A stretch of 64,000 bases of DNA from Lucifuga dentata (taxonomy: Eukaryota; Chordata; Actinopteri; Ophidiiformes; Bythitidae): contig VXCM01001443.1 of the NCBI GenBank assembly GCA_014773175.1, positions 50,848-114,847 on the forward strand, given 5' to 3'. Of this stretch, positions 34,081 to 47,527 are shown piece after piece. Within the stretch, counting starts at the first letter, position 1; every line of letters starts with the position of its first letter. Under the pieces are notes generated by a model. It had not been told where the DNA came from, did not search any database, and saw only the letters and a program-made list of their open reading frames with translations. Made by a program: the position numbers and the translations under genes.

Positions 34081-34189
34081 CTTGATAAGAGAATATACAG
34101 TGTTTGTTCAAGTTGAGTCTGCGGCTGCTGTTGGCTCAGGAGCATCTTTAGTTCTGAGGTGAAACTGTGGCGGGATCTAACATTTAGTC

Positions 34190-34975
34190 ATCGTGGTCAG
34201 AGGAGTGGAAGATATGCTCAACAAAGTACAAGACAATGGAGAAATACCCTATGATAGGTAAAAGTACTGCATCCAAAATTCTATGTAAGTAAAAGAAAGT
34301 ATTAGTGCTCATTGCATTAGCATATATCTGATATAATCTTCATGCATCTGTAATGAAAGTCCAAAAAAGCAGAGATAAAAGATTTTCATCTGACTCCTAT
34401 TTTGGAGTTTGGAATAAAATAATGAAAATTCTGGACTTAACCACACACCTTTTCAGGTTCTCTTAAAAGAGAATGCCACTGATTTCACACATCAAAGTCA
34501 ATTTATCGCTTTTGCGGAGCACTATTCAGCATGTGGAAACAACTACAGTATGTTAAGGCTTTTGTGGCTCCTTGACCTGGTGTAGCCTGACCTCTATGAC
34601 ATCACAAGGGTTACTTCCTGTTGGTGCTGAAGACTGACAAACTAAAGCCAGTCTTAGAAGCTGGGTGCACTGAATTCATTAAAACGGTCTAAACCTGTTG
34701 TCTAGCATAACAAATGCTAAATAATACTCCACTAGAGAGCCAAAACTTTATGCCTTTTTCCTTTAAAAAAAAACTCCCTTGAGATAATATCTAAAATTTA
34801 CTGACAACAGCAAACATTTTATCTCTATTTTCGTCTGTGAACTAACTAGTTGCTGCAGTCATTGGATAAATGTGGAATAAAATGAAGAATATTTGTGGAG
34901 TAAAAGCAGAATAGTACCTAAAAACTGCACTTAAGTATAGTCCTTAAATGTACTTAAATTTGCTGGCTCGCTGTA
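34190..34975. mobile_element. Decayed copy of the same hAT-type repeat family
   Basis: GTGGAGTAAAAGCAGAATAGT, CTGCACTTAAGTATAG and AAATGTACTTAAATTTG are typical of this family in inverted orientation. The left portion is more diverged. Confidence 0.45.
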
Positions 34976-35956
34976 ACATTCAGTAACATTGACTCCCTTT
35001 AGGATGTGAATCAGAAAATGACTTTCGCCTTCATGTTAGCATTTTTAAAAGAGTGACAAACCTTTGAAAAAAGAATAAGGACGATAATTCAAAGCAGCTG
35101 ATAATTATCATGTAGAAAGCAGAAGAGTGTCCGGTGCACCATCTCTCCTTTCTGAAGAAGACAAACTGGTGGACTGAAGGTCTCTTGAATCCAGGCTGTC
35201 GCTTGGGNAGGGGAGCTCTTGTAATTTGCAGAACTGAATCCATGGAGCGGGCATAAGGGAATAAGTTGGAAGGAGAAGAAGACAGAGAACAAACCTGGCA
35301 GGCACGTTGAGGCCATGCCAGTCCTGCCTGCACCACGCGGTGTGGCAGGGGGGCAGTGCCAGGAAATGTGGCAAGAGGAGGAAAGATCAAACAACAAGGG
35401 CTGCAGATCTCCACCAATCTGCTCTGTATTAATGTCAGAGCCAAGGAGCAGCTGAACCAGACGTGATCCACAATGTGTGACAGTGACGCATGCGTGTGTG
35501 TGTGTGTGTGTGCCTGTGTGTGTGCCTATATGACCATTTGCCGCATACTGGACCAAATTCATAATAGGCTGGTGGTATGACAGACAGCTCAGCTTCCAAA
35601 CTGTCTGAGAGTCCTCACAAACTTAAGGACGGTGGATTCTGGGAGTTTACTCTCGCGTTGTGTCTAACTGCTTTACAGACATGTGAATCCAAACACTCAT
35701 TTGGTGTCTCTGCACGTCAGGTACATCGTAGCCCATGATGGAGTGGTGGGAATCTGGTGCCTGTATCGACACGCCTCTCAGCTCCAGCGGGCTGCACACC
35801 CGGGCCTGCATCCCGCTCCAAAAACTTGTTCTGTATAGCCGTAATAAAGCAAGCAGACGGCAAATGAGCTCCACGCTGCCATCGCTCCCTCTCGGACAGA
35901 TGGCAAAATTAGACAATATGCTTTCCAAAATTATGCTGAAATCACATGGCTGCGTG

Positions 35957-36000
35957 TCTGTCTGCCTGCCTGTCTGTCTGCCTGCCTGTCTGGCTGTCCA
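35957..36000. repeat. (TGCC/TGTC)n tetranucleotide repeat
   Basis: About 11 alternating TGTC and TGCC units. Confidence 0.85.
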
Positions 36001-39000
36001 TCCGTCTCATCGCAGCCATCTTTGCTTGGATCTTTGCGGCTGTTGGGGATGAGGAGGACGGCCGCGCCAGCCTCATTGCTGTTGATTGATATCGGAGAGC
36101 TGCGATTGGGATGTAGGGNTTAGCTGGGGAATGAGCCTGTTCTATGAGAATGCATGATGAACAGCCTGCTATTTGGAGTGCATCTGCAGGAGCCAGTTTG
36201 TAGTGCGCGGTCCTCAGAGAGATGTGGGAGGAGAGCAAATGTTTGAGGAACGGACTCTGCAACTGCTGATTCTCCCAGCGCTCCGTGTATTTTGGGAGCG
36301 GCTCAGAGCATCTTATGACAATATTAGCTTCTATCCCTCCTTGTCTTTTTGAATAGAATCTTGAACTGCAGACTGATAATGGTATCTCCGCTGATACGGG
36401 AGTCTCTGGGAGAGGTCTGCTGTTTTGGAGGAATCTCTGTCAAAAATCTTGTCTCGGGGAAATTACGTTATTCCTTTGCTATACGCGGTTGGAGATAGAA
36501 TTGCAGAAGTTGGCAGCTTGACTATCTTGTCATGTAAATAATTTAACCGAGGGGCCTTCTTCCTGCACTCCCAAAAGAAAACATCCCTTTTATACTCTAA
36601 GTAAAAGCAGAGAACTTTGAGCCTAATTTGGTTATTTTTGGAGTGTAAAACTGACTGATAAAAAGATTTGCAAGAGACTTATTTTGACAATATTTAACAT
36701 ATGATGCAAATATCTCTTTAAAGCTAAATTTAAATACATTTAAAAATTGGTTTAAGCTCTTTATGTTGTCTGCTGTGAAGAATCAAGCATCAATTAGAGA
36801 ATGAAAAATGTCCTCTCATTGGCCAAATAAACATAAACCCAACCATTTGTGGGTTTGAAAGTAGAGCTGCAGATGGCAGAATTGCCTGATCCTGGACTGA
36901 GTTGTGAGTATTGCAGCCAGACAAAAGTGAATAAAAATTATGGAGTTGCAGAGTGAATAAAATGAGACTTTCTGAAGGAACTAATGGTATATATTCAGTA
37001 AAATGATCAGAGCCGCAGACTGCTTGTAGCAGGCTTTGATTGGCCTCTGTGTGTGTCGCTTGGGAGGAACGGGTGTCCCCTCAGTGCAGGATCTGTCTCC
37101 GTCTTTGTGCCCCGTTCAAGCAATTACGCCCAGCTACATGTTTTCATATGGGAACGGATGAGAATGGGAGGGGGTGTCATGTGAAAAAGTCATTTTGGCG
37201 CTGTACTCTTCAGTTCCGGTCATGCTCTGTACCGATGCAAATTAAAACCTCCCCCAGTAGCCTATGTAAATATGCTGCCTGCTGCGCTGCGCTTTAATGA
37301 GCCATGATATGAAAGACATCTAAAACCAATGGAAAATAACTGGCCACTTAAAGGTGGGGTGCGTCTGACAGGTGACAGGTAGAACCGGGTTTCAGACAGG
37401 GTTGGGTTGTNTACTGAGGGGAGGGGGGCAGGATGATGAGGGCAGACCAGCTCTGGCATTCAGGAATAATCTGGATCTGTGAGCTGCAAGGCAGAGAGAG
37501 TAACCAGCTTTTTAGCCTGAGGCATTTCAAAGAATTCTGGGTGGTGGTGGTGGAGTGGGAGAAGGGGGAGCAGGTGGGGATGGTGTGTGTGTGTGTGTGT
37601 GTGCATCTGTGTACTTGGTGTGTATGCACTTGCACATTTTTAAGGGGGTGGGGATGCTGCTGGGAGGGGAGTGAAAGGAGACAGTTATTATGTCTCCTGC
37701 CTTGAGACACAGCTCATTGTCACCAACTTAAAAAATGTACATAATTTCTCTCTGCGCTGACACACACACAGACACACACACACACACACAGTCCTCAATC
37801 CTCTAATAACCTGTCTTCTAAAAACCTTACAAGGATTACCTATCTGGAAATCTGCTTTGTATGCAGAATGTGATGGCGGAATGGAAATGAGCGACTGTTC
37901 AAGATGGCGCCCACCAAAAAAAGGAGCCACATCTGCACCGACCGATTAATCCGAAACATTCAGACCAATCTCAAGTCATTTGCAATATCACAGAATCCAT
38001 AATCAAGATTCACAGCCTGAGCCGGAGTCTGCGGCACAGAGTCAATGCCCAGTTCAATGAGGGCTGATGGAATGTATAATTTCATGACAGATGCACACAT
38101 TCACAGGGAACACGGGGTCATTTTAACATTCACAAGCAAAAAAAATACAACAACTCATCCTAGAAAGGAAATGCATACTCAATTATTATCAGCAGAAAGA
38201 AGAAATGTGTGAAATGTTTGTTCACTGATAGGACAGTATTCATGAAATGCAAATTTAGCATTATGTACAAATATGTATGCTGCTTTTAATAGCAAAAAAT
38301 ATCTGTTTAGCGATTTAGAAATGCAGGATCCTATGGATAGAAATGTGCGTCTCTAATTGGACAAATCCCTGTGTATGCATAACATTAATTAGGATGATTA
38401 TGTTTACTGTAAAGCTTATGGGCTTATTTGTTCTAACAGGTGACGCAGAGAGAAGACACGCTAGCAGCAAACCGCTGTGGTCTTGGAGGAGTCCAATTTA
38501 CTGAACACAATGCATTTTAATGTGAAAACGGGACAAACTGATATGTAGATTTCTGAAAATCTGTGGTGCAGTTTGTTTGGTTTGAACCTTGCCAAGCCAT
38601 GCTAAATCCATTCTTTAAAGCCAGGCAGGGAGCTATAAAGGTACGGGCGTGCTGATAGGCTGGCAAGATCCATTGTTGCTGGGCCATCTGACAGTCTAAC
38701 TCGCGAGAAAAGGGAAAAACAGAGGAATGGAACAGTGGGGTGCCTTATGAATTTAGACTAAGTTCGGATTCAATATTTGGCCAAAACACACTCTCCCCTG
38801 TGAACTGTCAGCAAACTCAAACCAAAGGCGACAAGAGCCGTCCTGGTGAAAAAGCTGCCAGTTCCTCTTTGTAATCTGTCGTGCGGTTTCACTTGGAGCC
38901 GTTCTGACGACGCGTGCAGGCGTCACTTATCTGGGTTTAATGAAAATAATATGCTGCTGAGGAATACATTCACTTTCTTAGCTACACCCATACAACCCAA

Positions 39001-39334
39001 TATACAGCAACCCAACATGATGGCCTGTGATAAATATGTGTACCTTATAATATAGTGATTTTGTTGACACTGTTGTCTGTTTACTCGATACTCAGATTTT
39101 TGTCTGTACACAGCAATACGTAGATGGAATCAACGGGATTCTGTCATTCCCTGAATAAATGACTCACTGATTAATAGACGTACGAGAAATATGCCAGGTG
39201 AGGAAATGCACGGGCAGAATGCTTTCAGCTGATGGAACATTTATATGATTGAGTAAATTGCATAATCTAGGTCTGTTATTCGGAGAACGCCAGTGTCGAT
39301 TTATGCTGATTTTAATCTGATTATAAAGTTACAA

Positions 39335-40053
39335 TGGCGTATTAGGGCCATATAAGACGGGGGGTNAGAGCATTATTTCGAGTTTTTAAACTGGAAAATT
39401 TGTGAGTTTAAAAACTAAAATATTAATGAAAATTATTTTTAATGATGAATAATCAGTTTTTTAAATTGTTTAAAATAACTAGTGCAGTGCCCAGTCAAAA
39501 TGTGTCTATTTAGACTGGGCCGGACTTTATGGTGTGCGCTGCAGCCTGCCATTCGTGCCCGTGGAGCGGAGCATATGCTGCCATGCCTGAAGCGTATCCT
39601 GCCACGCGGACTACTTTTTACCGGCACAGCTCTCAATTGAAGAACCGCTCATCCAAACAACTTCACATGTGACGCTGCACATCTTTGGGTCCAGAGCAAT
39701 GAACCTCCCGAATTTCAACTTCATACAGTGCTGGGTTCTAAAGATGTTGGTGCCACAGACAGAGATTTCTGTCTTTATGTTTAGATAATTTAAATGTTTT
39801 TAATAATGAAAAAGGGAAAATAATGAGAATGGAAATCAAACCGCCTCATGTTGTGACTATGCCTGCAGCACATAACCTTATTAAATTATACCTTTCCATC
39901 GGATTTAGCAATAAAGAAATACTTGTGCTTTTAGTGCATTTATTATCATAAGCATACAGACTTTTAAAACTCACAAATTTGCGAGTTTTAAAATTCGAAA
40001 TAATGCCCCCTTCATTTCTTTTTCATCTTATGAATGTGCCCTAATATGCCGTC
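39335..40053. mobile_element. Inverted-repeat element inserted in an older dispersed repeat
   Basis: The left end GGCGTATTAGGGCCATAT is mirrored on the right by (inverse) GACGGCATATTAGGGCAC. The inverted similarity continues inward: CATTATTTCGAGTTTT against CATTATTTCGAATTTT. It splits a repeat also present at 4,190-4,350, whose two halves lie at 39,255-39,333 and 40,060-40,145. It contains the N at 39,366. No transposase seen. Confidence 0.55.
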
Positions 40054-41160
40054 ATATAAAATTTATATGATGTTAGAAAAAAAAATGACTTATTGCCATA
40101 ATCAGATTAGAATCAAAGTTTTAACGTGCATCTAAACATAAAGGTGTCAATTTAACTCTGTGGTCATTTTTGGCATTGTAGTGAGAGATATTTTTAATTT
40201 TCTCTTCGCCCATTGTGGGTGAGTAGAATGTTGAGATAATATCAACAAAAAGTGAAGCTTCACAAAGAGAGGATTTATTACAGGCTGTTGTTCTGGATTA
40301 TGCTGGATTGTACAGCCTTGTACAGGTGAATGTGTGTAACACTAACTTGGTTTTAATATGAGGAAATCCACATGTAGTAGAATTGTGAAAAAAATATTGT
40401 TTCAAAAGAGTTGACACTGAACAACTCTGACGGCGAATTGCTCTCGTAAATGCAGCAAAACAGGGTTTCTTTTCCTCGCCTTCCATGAATTTATGACACG
40501 GCAGGGAAAAGTTCATGGTAGCTGCTGTGAGACCTCTATCTGACCAGCCCGGTCTGGCTTTATCCTGCTTCCTTCAGCCCCAAACGCTTTAAAAGCAGCC
40601 ATCTCTCCACAGCTTTGTGTGACCTTGTGGGTCTGAATAAGACTGTAAAATTGATTCAGCCCCTGTAATAAAAGAGCACACACATTATCAGCATTCTAAT
40701 TATAATTAATACAGGCAGCAGTGGCGGACCTATTATTTACGATGGGGTCCACGGTAAGCAAACACAATAATAATCTGCTCCATATTTTTATTGATATGTT
40801 GATGAATGGCTCGCTTTCACACAAAACACCAACGGAGCCTCTCAGTGGCCGATAGTACAAGTGCTGATTATTTCATTGCCAGTGTCCCTCCCCCCTTCTT
40901 CAACCTCCTCCTCCTCCTCCTCAGCCTTTCATTAGCTCTTTGTTTGTATCACCTTAAGTCTGTGACTCCAAACCTCATTACTGAGAGCTGGGCCAGGTGA
41001 TAGAGTCGCCTAACCTCCACGAGGTGAATTACTGTCAGAAATAAACATCCAACACCAGCCACAAACAGCTTCCTGTCCCGCTGAAGAACACCCAGACACA
41101 ATACTAACTCCAGAAACTGATATTTTGATGAAGATTCTCAGTCATCCAGGTAGTAAATAA

Positions 41161-41336
41161 GTTGTAGAAAACTCAGTCAGGTCAACTGGATTCAAGTTTT
41201 TGATTCTGAGATGTTTCACCATCCATCCAAACGGCTTCGTCAGTGTTTTCTGACTGACAAAGCTGTTTGGATGGATGGTGAAACGTCTCAGAATCAAAAA
41301 CTTGAATCCAGTTGACCTGACTGAGTTTTCTACAAC
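41161..41336. repeat. Long perfect-type hairpin, 84-bp arms with 8-base loop
   Basis: Arms 41,161-41,244 and 41,253-41,336 are reverse complements with 81 of 84 positions matching, around the loop GTTTTCTG. The arms begin GTTGTAGAAAACTCAGTCAG and include TTTCACCATCCATCCAAAC. It could be a foldback MITE. A hairpin transcript could also form in the zfpm2 pre-mRNA. Confidence 0.85.
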
Positions 41337-44300
41337 CAATCCAGAAACCGGTATTCCAAAACATCTCCAATATTAAAATTTAAATCTGATTTGAAAAGGA
41401 GAGAGAGAGAGATGCTCTTCTGAATTTAACACGTTTAAGGCCAAAACAAAGTTAATTCAGCTATTTTAAAGGTCCCTCCATCTCCTTTCCCAGACGCATG
41501 ATCTGTACAGACCTTTGCTGTTACACTCTCTAAATCATGACAGCAAATAATATTCATAATTACATGTATTCTCTTCATTTAATGGAACATAGTCATAGCA
41601 TAGTAGTCATAGCAATTTTTTTTCTTTTATTGGTGCTTTTTTTAAAATATTGGACGATTTTACTAGTATTGATTTTTCCTTATTGGTACTTTTTATAGAA
41701 TATAAGTGGTATTTGTCTGTACCTGTTTGCTTGTGGCATTTTTACAGTTTGCTGAGTGGTTTTTGATGTCCTTGAGTCTGCAGGTGAATGTGTTTTGATG
41801 TGTATGGTCTTTTCTGTAAAGTCTTTTATGTACAGGTGAAAATCCAATTTCCCCACTTGGGATTAATAATTAAATTAACTTAACTAGATTTCTCTTCAAC
41901 CCTGAAAATGATCTGGCCTTCCGAGTATTTACACACAAATCCAATGATAGAAAGGATGCATGTCAGGTAAGATATTTATAAAACACACCTCTCACAAAAA
42001 ATAAGACCTGCTTTTGTAGCTTTAGTATGAAATCTGAGTGATGTTTCAAACTATAAATATGTTAGTGATTAATAAATGTGACTGCACTGGGACTCTCGGT
42101 AGTGTCTGCATGCAGTTGTAGCATTCTGTACTTCCTTTTTTTTAAAAAAAATTCTGAGCTCTAAAGCAGAGTATTTAGTAAGGACGTGTCCACTTTGCTT
42201 AGATAGCATATAAAACATGTCTTTTGAATATGAAACAGCTCATTAACGTGCTCATTTCATTGGCTTGATAATGTGTTGGACACCTGTGTGCTAATTAACG
42301 CAAGGGAAGCTTGAGGAAGGAGCTTCAGTTATCACGCCGCTTATTTAGCATCACGCTGTGTAGCTACCATCATTTTTTTTTTAATGGAATTATATCTCCA
42401 TAGGCTTTTTAACTGACTTTGGAGTATTTTCTATCCAGTGAATATCTGCTTTACCGAGCACAAAAGCCTCATATTCAAAGTATGTAAAATAAAAACAGCA
42501 ACCTTCATATCTAGGTTATCCTTTATAATTAGGTGTCTATGTAGCTTATGCCATTTCTCCTGTTTGATAATTGAGGTCCATCCCTCCTAATTTTGCAGAG
42601 AGTCAGAAAAAAAAAATGCTTATTTGTGCCTATCTTCCTTATTAATTCTCCTCACAAATCCTTGATTATTTTCCAATCCTTTCCTCTGATATCTCTGGCT
42701 CTGTTTGTCTGTTTCACTCACTCCTCCACTGAGCAGTCTGCCTTCCTTCTCAATCGCCTGTTTTGTTTCCCGTTTTAATGAACAGTTGGATTCTTTTATT
42801 TCTCTACAAGTGCTGGATTTGCCTTATCACCCCCCTGTCCCTTTGAGGGTTGCCAATTGGTTTTATCCATGGATGTATCATTTCTTAGGCTTCCTCTTTT
42901 TTTCACCACAAAGAGAAAGAACCACTCCGTCAACAAGCCTCTCCGGAGCCAGAGATTAAAAACCTCAACATCACCTACCTTCCAGCGCTACTCCCAACTG
43001 GTTTGTGTAAAACTCAATTAAACTTGTCCCCACTGAATTTCACATTACAGTACATTAAAAGGAAATTCTTCAAGAGCGATGACAAAGCTCGAACCTAGCT
43101 TCAGAGTTGCGATTTAGAAGCTTTCCTAAACATTGTAGTCTTCGGGGTTTTAGCCTCGCGTTGATGCAAAAAGGCGCTAAACACAAAGACAAAGTGAGGG
43201 TTTCTTTTGACTCGGGAGAAAAACAAACTTTCTGATTTATTTATTTACAGGCTGAAAGTCGGAGTGTCTGCTTGATGCGCTGCATACAAACAACAAGGTC
43301 TCAGTCTATCAATTAGCTCTGAACAAAGACGCGCTGTTTTGATGATTAAACACTTTCAAGTGTAACTGTGACATAATGATAGTTGTCAACCTTGTGACAT
43401 TAGCGATCTTTGTAAAATAAAGATGTTAATCTTTAGGGGGTTTGCAGATTTTTTGATGTGAATTTCACAGGCCCGGTGAGTCGATAGCGCAATTATTCCA
43501 CCACCTTCATACGATGTGTCTGGGTGAAAAGGGAAAGTGTTCAGTCAAGCGTTACACTGATGCAAAGAAACAGCGCAGGCCGATGCGTGTGTGCGCTTCA
43601 TTCACACGCCATAATGTGCTTTCAACTATACGATAGTGAACCTGCAAATCTCATGGGGAGGGGGTTCTTAAGATGCTGTCTCTTTATGAAGATCTGCAAC
43701 TCTTTTCTGGTTTCTGTCTTCCGAGTTTCTGTTTTCAGATTGTAGGAAAGCAGAAAGGAGGCCTGGCTGGGTTTGGCTTTCCTTCAGCCAGGTCGACTTT
43801 ACAAGGGAGAATGTGGAGATACGCTCCTCTCCTCCTCCCCTTCACTCTCTCTGTCTTGTTCTCCCCCACAGCCCAAGAATTTCAGGGCAGCTTTGAGCTC
43901 TCAGTGCCTTCTTTGACAGTGTAAAATGTTTGTGTGTGTGTGTGTGTGCACGCTCGCCTCACAATCAGCCACCCAAAGGTGTTTTCGTGCTGAGATTAGT
44001 GGATGAGGTGCAGTCTATGTTTGGAGCCAAACATGCCCATCCTTTGACACGAGGGCGGACTCCGACTCTGACTGGGCTACAGACCAAGATCACTCCCTCT
44101 TGTCTCCTTTGCTTCCTCCTCAATCCTCTCCAACACATGACATGTGTCACTGCCATAGATCTGCACCAGAAGATACCAGCAGTTCAAGGTCGGGTCAAAT
44201 CCCCAAAGCAGAGAACAGAGAAAAAAAAAAAAAAAAAAAAAGAAACCTCAGACCATTTTTACAGCTGTTACTTAAAAAGTTTTTCTAAAATGCTTAGCAT

Positions 44301-44785
44301 ATTTCATGGCTCTATAATATGTGTGCTATAATGTGAAATCTCCATTAGCCAAGATGGAAGCTGCAGTAATGCAATGGATATGTCAATTTTCTTGTTCTGG
44401 GAAAAAATAATTTTTGGAGGGATTTAAAAATCCATGTAATATTCATATTTTCTATTTCACAATAACCAATGAGGAACTAAAGTGATTATACTCAGCCAGA
44501 GTCAAACTCTGTTATCTATTACAGTTTAATAAATCAACGGACAAAGAGCAGCCTGCACAAATCCTGTGTAACCACTGCAGCCCGTTCCTCGCCCAAATAT
44601 GTTTGATGAGATAAAACACAGGATAAAAAGTCTATATTCAATATTTAATCAGGGGATTATTATACATAGAATTACATCAAGAATCAGGCTTCACTATTAT
44701 CGTGGATCATTTTCATGCGCCTCTGTGTGATCAATTTGATCCTCACCAACAAAACTTTCACCACTTTCACCAATAGCTAATATAG

Positions 44786-45440
44786 TGCCTTTTACACATG
44801 CAGGAACTTTTTCAGGAATTCAGGAATCTTTTCAAGAATTTAGGAATTTTTCTTTGTTTTGTGCCAAGGAACTAGGACCCATTTTGGTACTGGAAGTATA
44901 ATGTAATTCCTGAACCATTTTATAGATTCTATTCCAGGATCGATGGTTCAGAAACTGCTGGTTAGAACCAACAAGACCGCTGGCTGATCAGACACAAGAT
45001 TCCTGCACACAAACAGGCAGGTAACTGCCATTTTCAAATACTCAGATTTAACTTGTGTTTGTACATGACACAGCTGAGATTTCAAGACTTTTGAAGGAGA
45101 AGGAAAATTACACGACACTGTGGACTGATGAGGATGTGCAGACCCTTTTATCTATTTATGTGGAGAGACTCCGAGTTTCCAATTCAAAACAATTTCCAAA
45201 ATATCTCACTATGATTATCGGAACTCCCCATTACTCATAACAGGAATCAGTGCAGAGTAAAAAACAAAACAAAAAAAAAAAATCAAAAATCAAAGTGACT
45301 GATTCAGCTCTGATATAGACAGAAACGTCGCTTGCTCTAATTTCCATAATCTTCAAGGCACTTGATGTGCAGTGGAAATGTGAGCGTGGAACTTGCCGAA
45401 GGAACCACGTCGTTCCTACTCTGGATAGTTCTGCGAAACT
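44786..45440. mobile_element. Decayed DNA transposon, possibly Harbinger-like
   Basis: The stretch begins with repeated CAGGAAT/CAAGAATTTAGGAAT motifs (44,806-44,850) and later holds a 61-codon frame at 45,055-45,240 containing LWTDEDVQTLLSIYVERLR. This resembles the start of a Myb/SANT-like DNA-binding domain as found in PIF/Harbinger accessory proteins. Only the first helix or so is recognisable, followed by a stop; no transposase. The assignment is inferred. Confidence 0.35.
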
Positions 45441-47512
45441 AAGTTACTCATTTAGCTCTGAACTTTAGGTCTGAATCTCTCTCATGCATTCTTGACTCAG
45501 ACAGGAGGGGACGGGGGTACCATGTAATTATTTGGCACTTACATTATCTTACACCTCAGATTTGTGAGGATGGCGAGCAGAAAATCTGTTCGCTGTGGAG
45601 CAGAATTCCTCACTCGTCTGTGTGGACGGAGTCGTGAATAATTCATAGTTAGAGCCATAGGCATATGCAATGGAATGTGTTGGAGAATATCACACTAAAG
45701 ATGGCATCCTCCATTATGTGCAGTGTGCCCGTCGTACCCGCAGACCACACATAATGTAATTGGATAAAAGTCAGATGCTGAATATTGAAAAGCAACATAA
45801 GGCAACAATATTCTTCTGAGTCTCTGAAATGTGCTAATTGACTGAAAAGCTGCAACGGGGAAAGAAATCTTCACATATTAATCTCCAACACCTCATTACT
45901 TTTTTAGTGGAGTTACAAGAAAGAAGTGGAATAAATTTACTTACTACAGCTTGTGTTCAAAAAAGCATGACCTTTCCCGAACAGAACAAGAGGGAAAAAA
46001 ACAACTCTTAAATTAGAATGCTGTTATTCTGATTTGGTCCAGCAAAGATGTTTTTGTTGTCATTTTACTTCAGTTGACAACTTGTCTCATTGAGATTTTA
46101 CTGACTGAAACGCTGTGACATGTGTTTTACATATCAAAACTGCCAAGCCTTTCATTTAAAGACACTTCATCTTCAGTGACAACATATTTATTGACAGGTA
46201 AATCTCTTGAGATTCGACATCATGGGCTAATTAGTCTCTCCCTCCACTGGTGTATTTACACACCCCTGAAAGGAAAGTGGTCCAACGCGCGGCGGCAGAG
46301 ACGATGATGGATGCGCTGGCCATCTAACTGTAGAAAGGATGGAGGTAGGCTTTGCTTAATTCCTGACATGAAATATTACCTGCAGCACTCGACGGAGCAG
46401 ACCTGCTTGGATGGCAGGAGAGATAGCATCCATCCTTTCAGTATGAGAAACAAATAAACAAACAAAAGCTCCGAGACCTCTGACCCAACAAAGGAAGAAC
46501 AACTGATAAGTTACCAATTTCTTCTTCTCATGCCTCTCTCTCTTTTTCTCTTTGAAAAGCATCCTGCTGCCTTTGGCCCAATTTTCACCTTGCTAGTTTC
46601 ACCTTCTATTAAAGACGGTTACGGCTGCCAACTTCCCTCAGGCCTCCTTTTTAATATTTGTCACTCATGAAAGAAAGAATGTGGATAAGGAGATGATAAA
46701 TCTTACTTTTGCCAGCTAAGGGCTTCTATCTCCCAAACAGAATAAAATCCAGTCCAGAACACTGCCATGCGCATTAGGAAGCTGCGAGTTTAAGCCTTGT
46801 CCGCCATGATCAAACCAGGATTTATGAAGCATCATAACTCCCGACAACATCCAGCGGCTTATTAATTTTATATATTTCTGTCCATTCCCTGATATTCCCA
46901 GCCTTGACAGTCACTCAAGATAAGCCAAAAGCGTTCTGACAGGGTGGAGTGTGTATATATTTTTCACTGTTCTGTCGCTTCCCTCCACTTGAATAGGTTT
47001 AGTAGGAACCTTGAGTCTGCTGTGCTGTGATTTGTCTCTGGTTTTTGTCTTCACTTGCAACCTTCCCATTTGTAAAGGGCCCTTAAATCAGCCGCACACG
47101 CTGCTGAGCCATGAGAACAGGCCAGACAGAGGGAGATGCTGCTGTGTGTGTGTGTGTGTGTGTGTGTGCATGCGCTGTATGTCTCAATGCATGTTTATGC
47201 ACAGAGATGGAACAACAGAGAGAGGGAAAGGGAAGGAAGTGATTGGTTCCAGCACAGTATCACACATGTGGTTGAATTTTAATCAAAACACTCACTAATC
47301 AGCAGTTACAGGCCGTCTATATAAAGGCCTGTTCTGCGATATGAGAGGGCAACATGCAGATAGGCTTTAATTTAACTAGAGTCTAGGTCGGAGGCTTGAT
47401 TTAATGTGGCCCACAGGAAAAGTGAGCAGAAAGGAGAGAGAGAGATGGTAATTCTTTATGCAATGATCACATAAGTTCACATCAATAAAGGCCAAACCCA
47501 TTATCAGAGGAC

Positions 47513-47527
47513 GGGGGGGGGGGGGGN
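47513..47527. repeat. Poly(G) run ending in N
   Basis: Fourteen G followed by N then CCC. This may be a sequencing-chemistry-limited gap, so real sequence could be missing here. Confidence 0.8.

Noticed and set aside
35957..36000. Possible CRISPR-like or minisatellite array
   Set aside because: It is a simple TGCC/TGTC tetranucleotide repeat, and the genome is eukaryotic.
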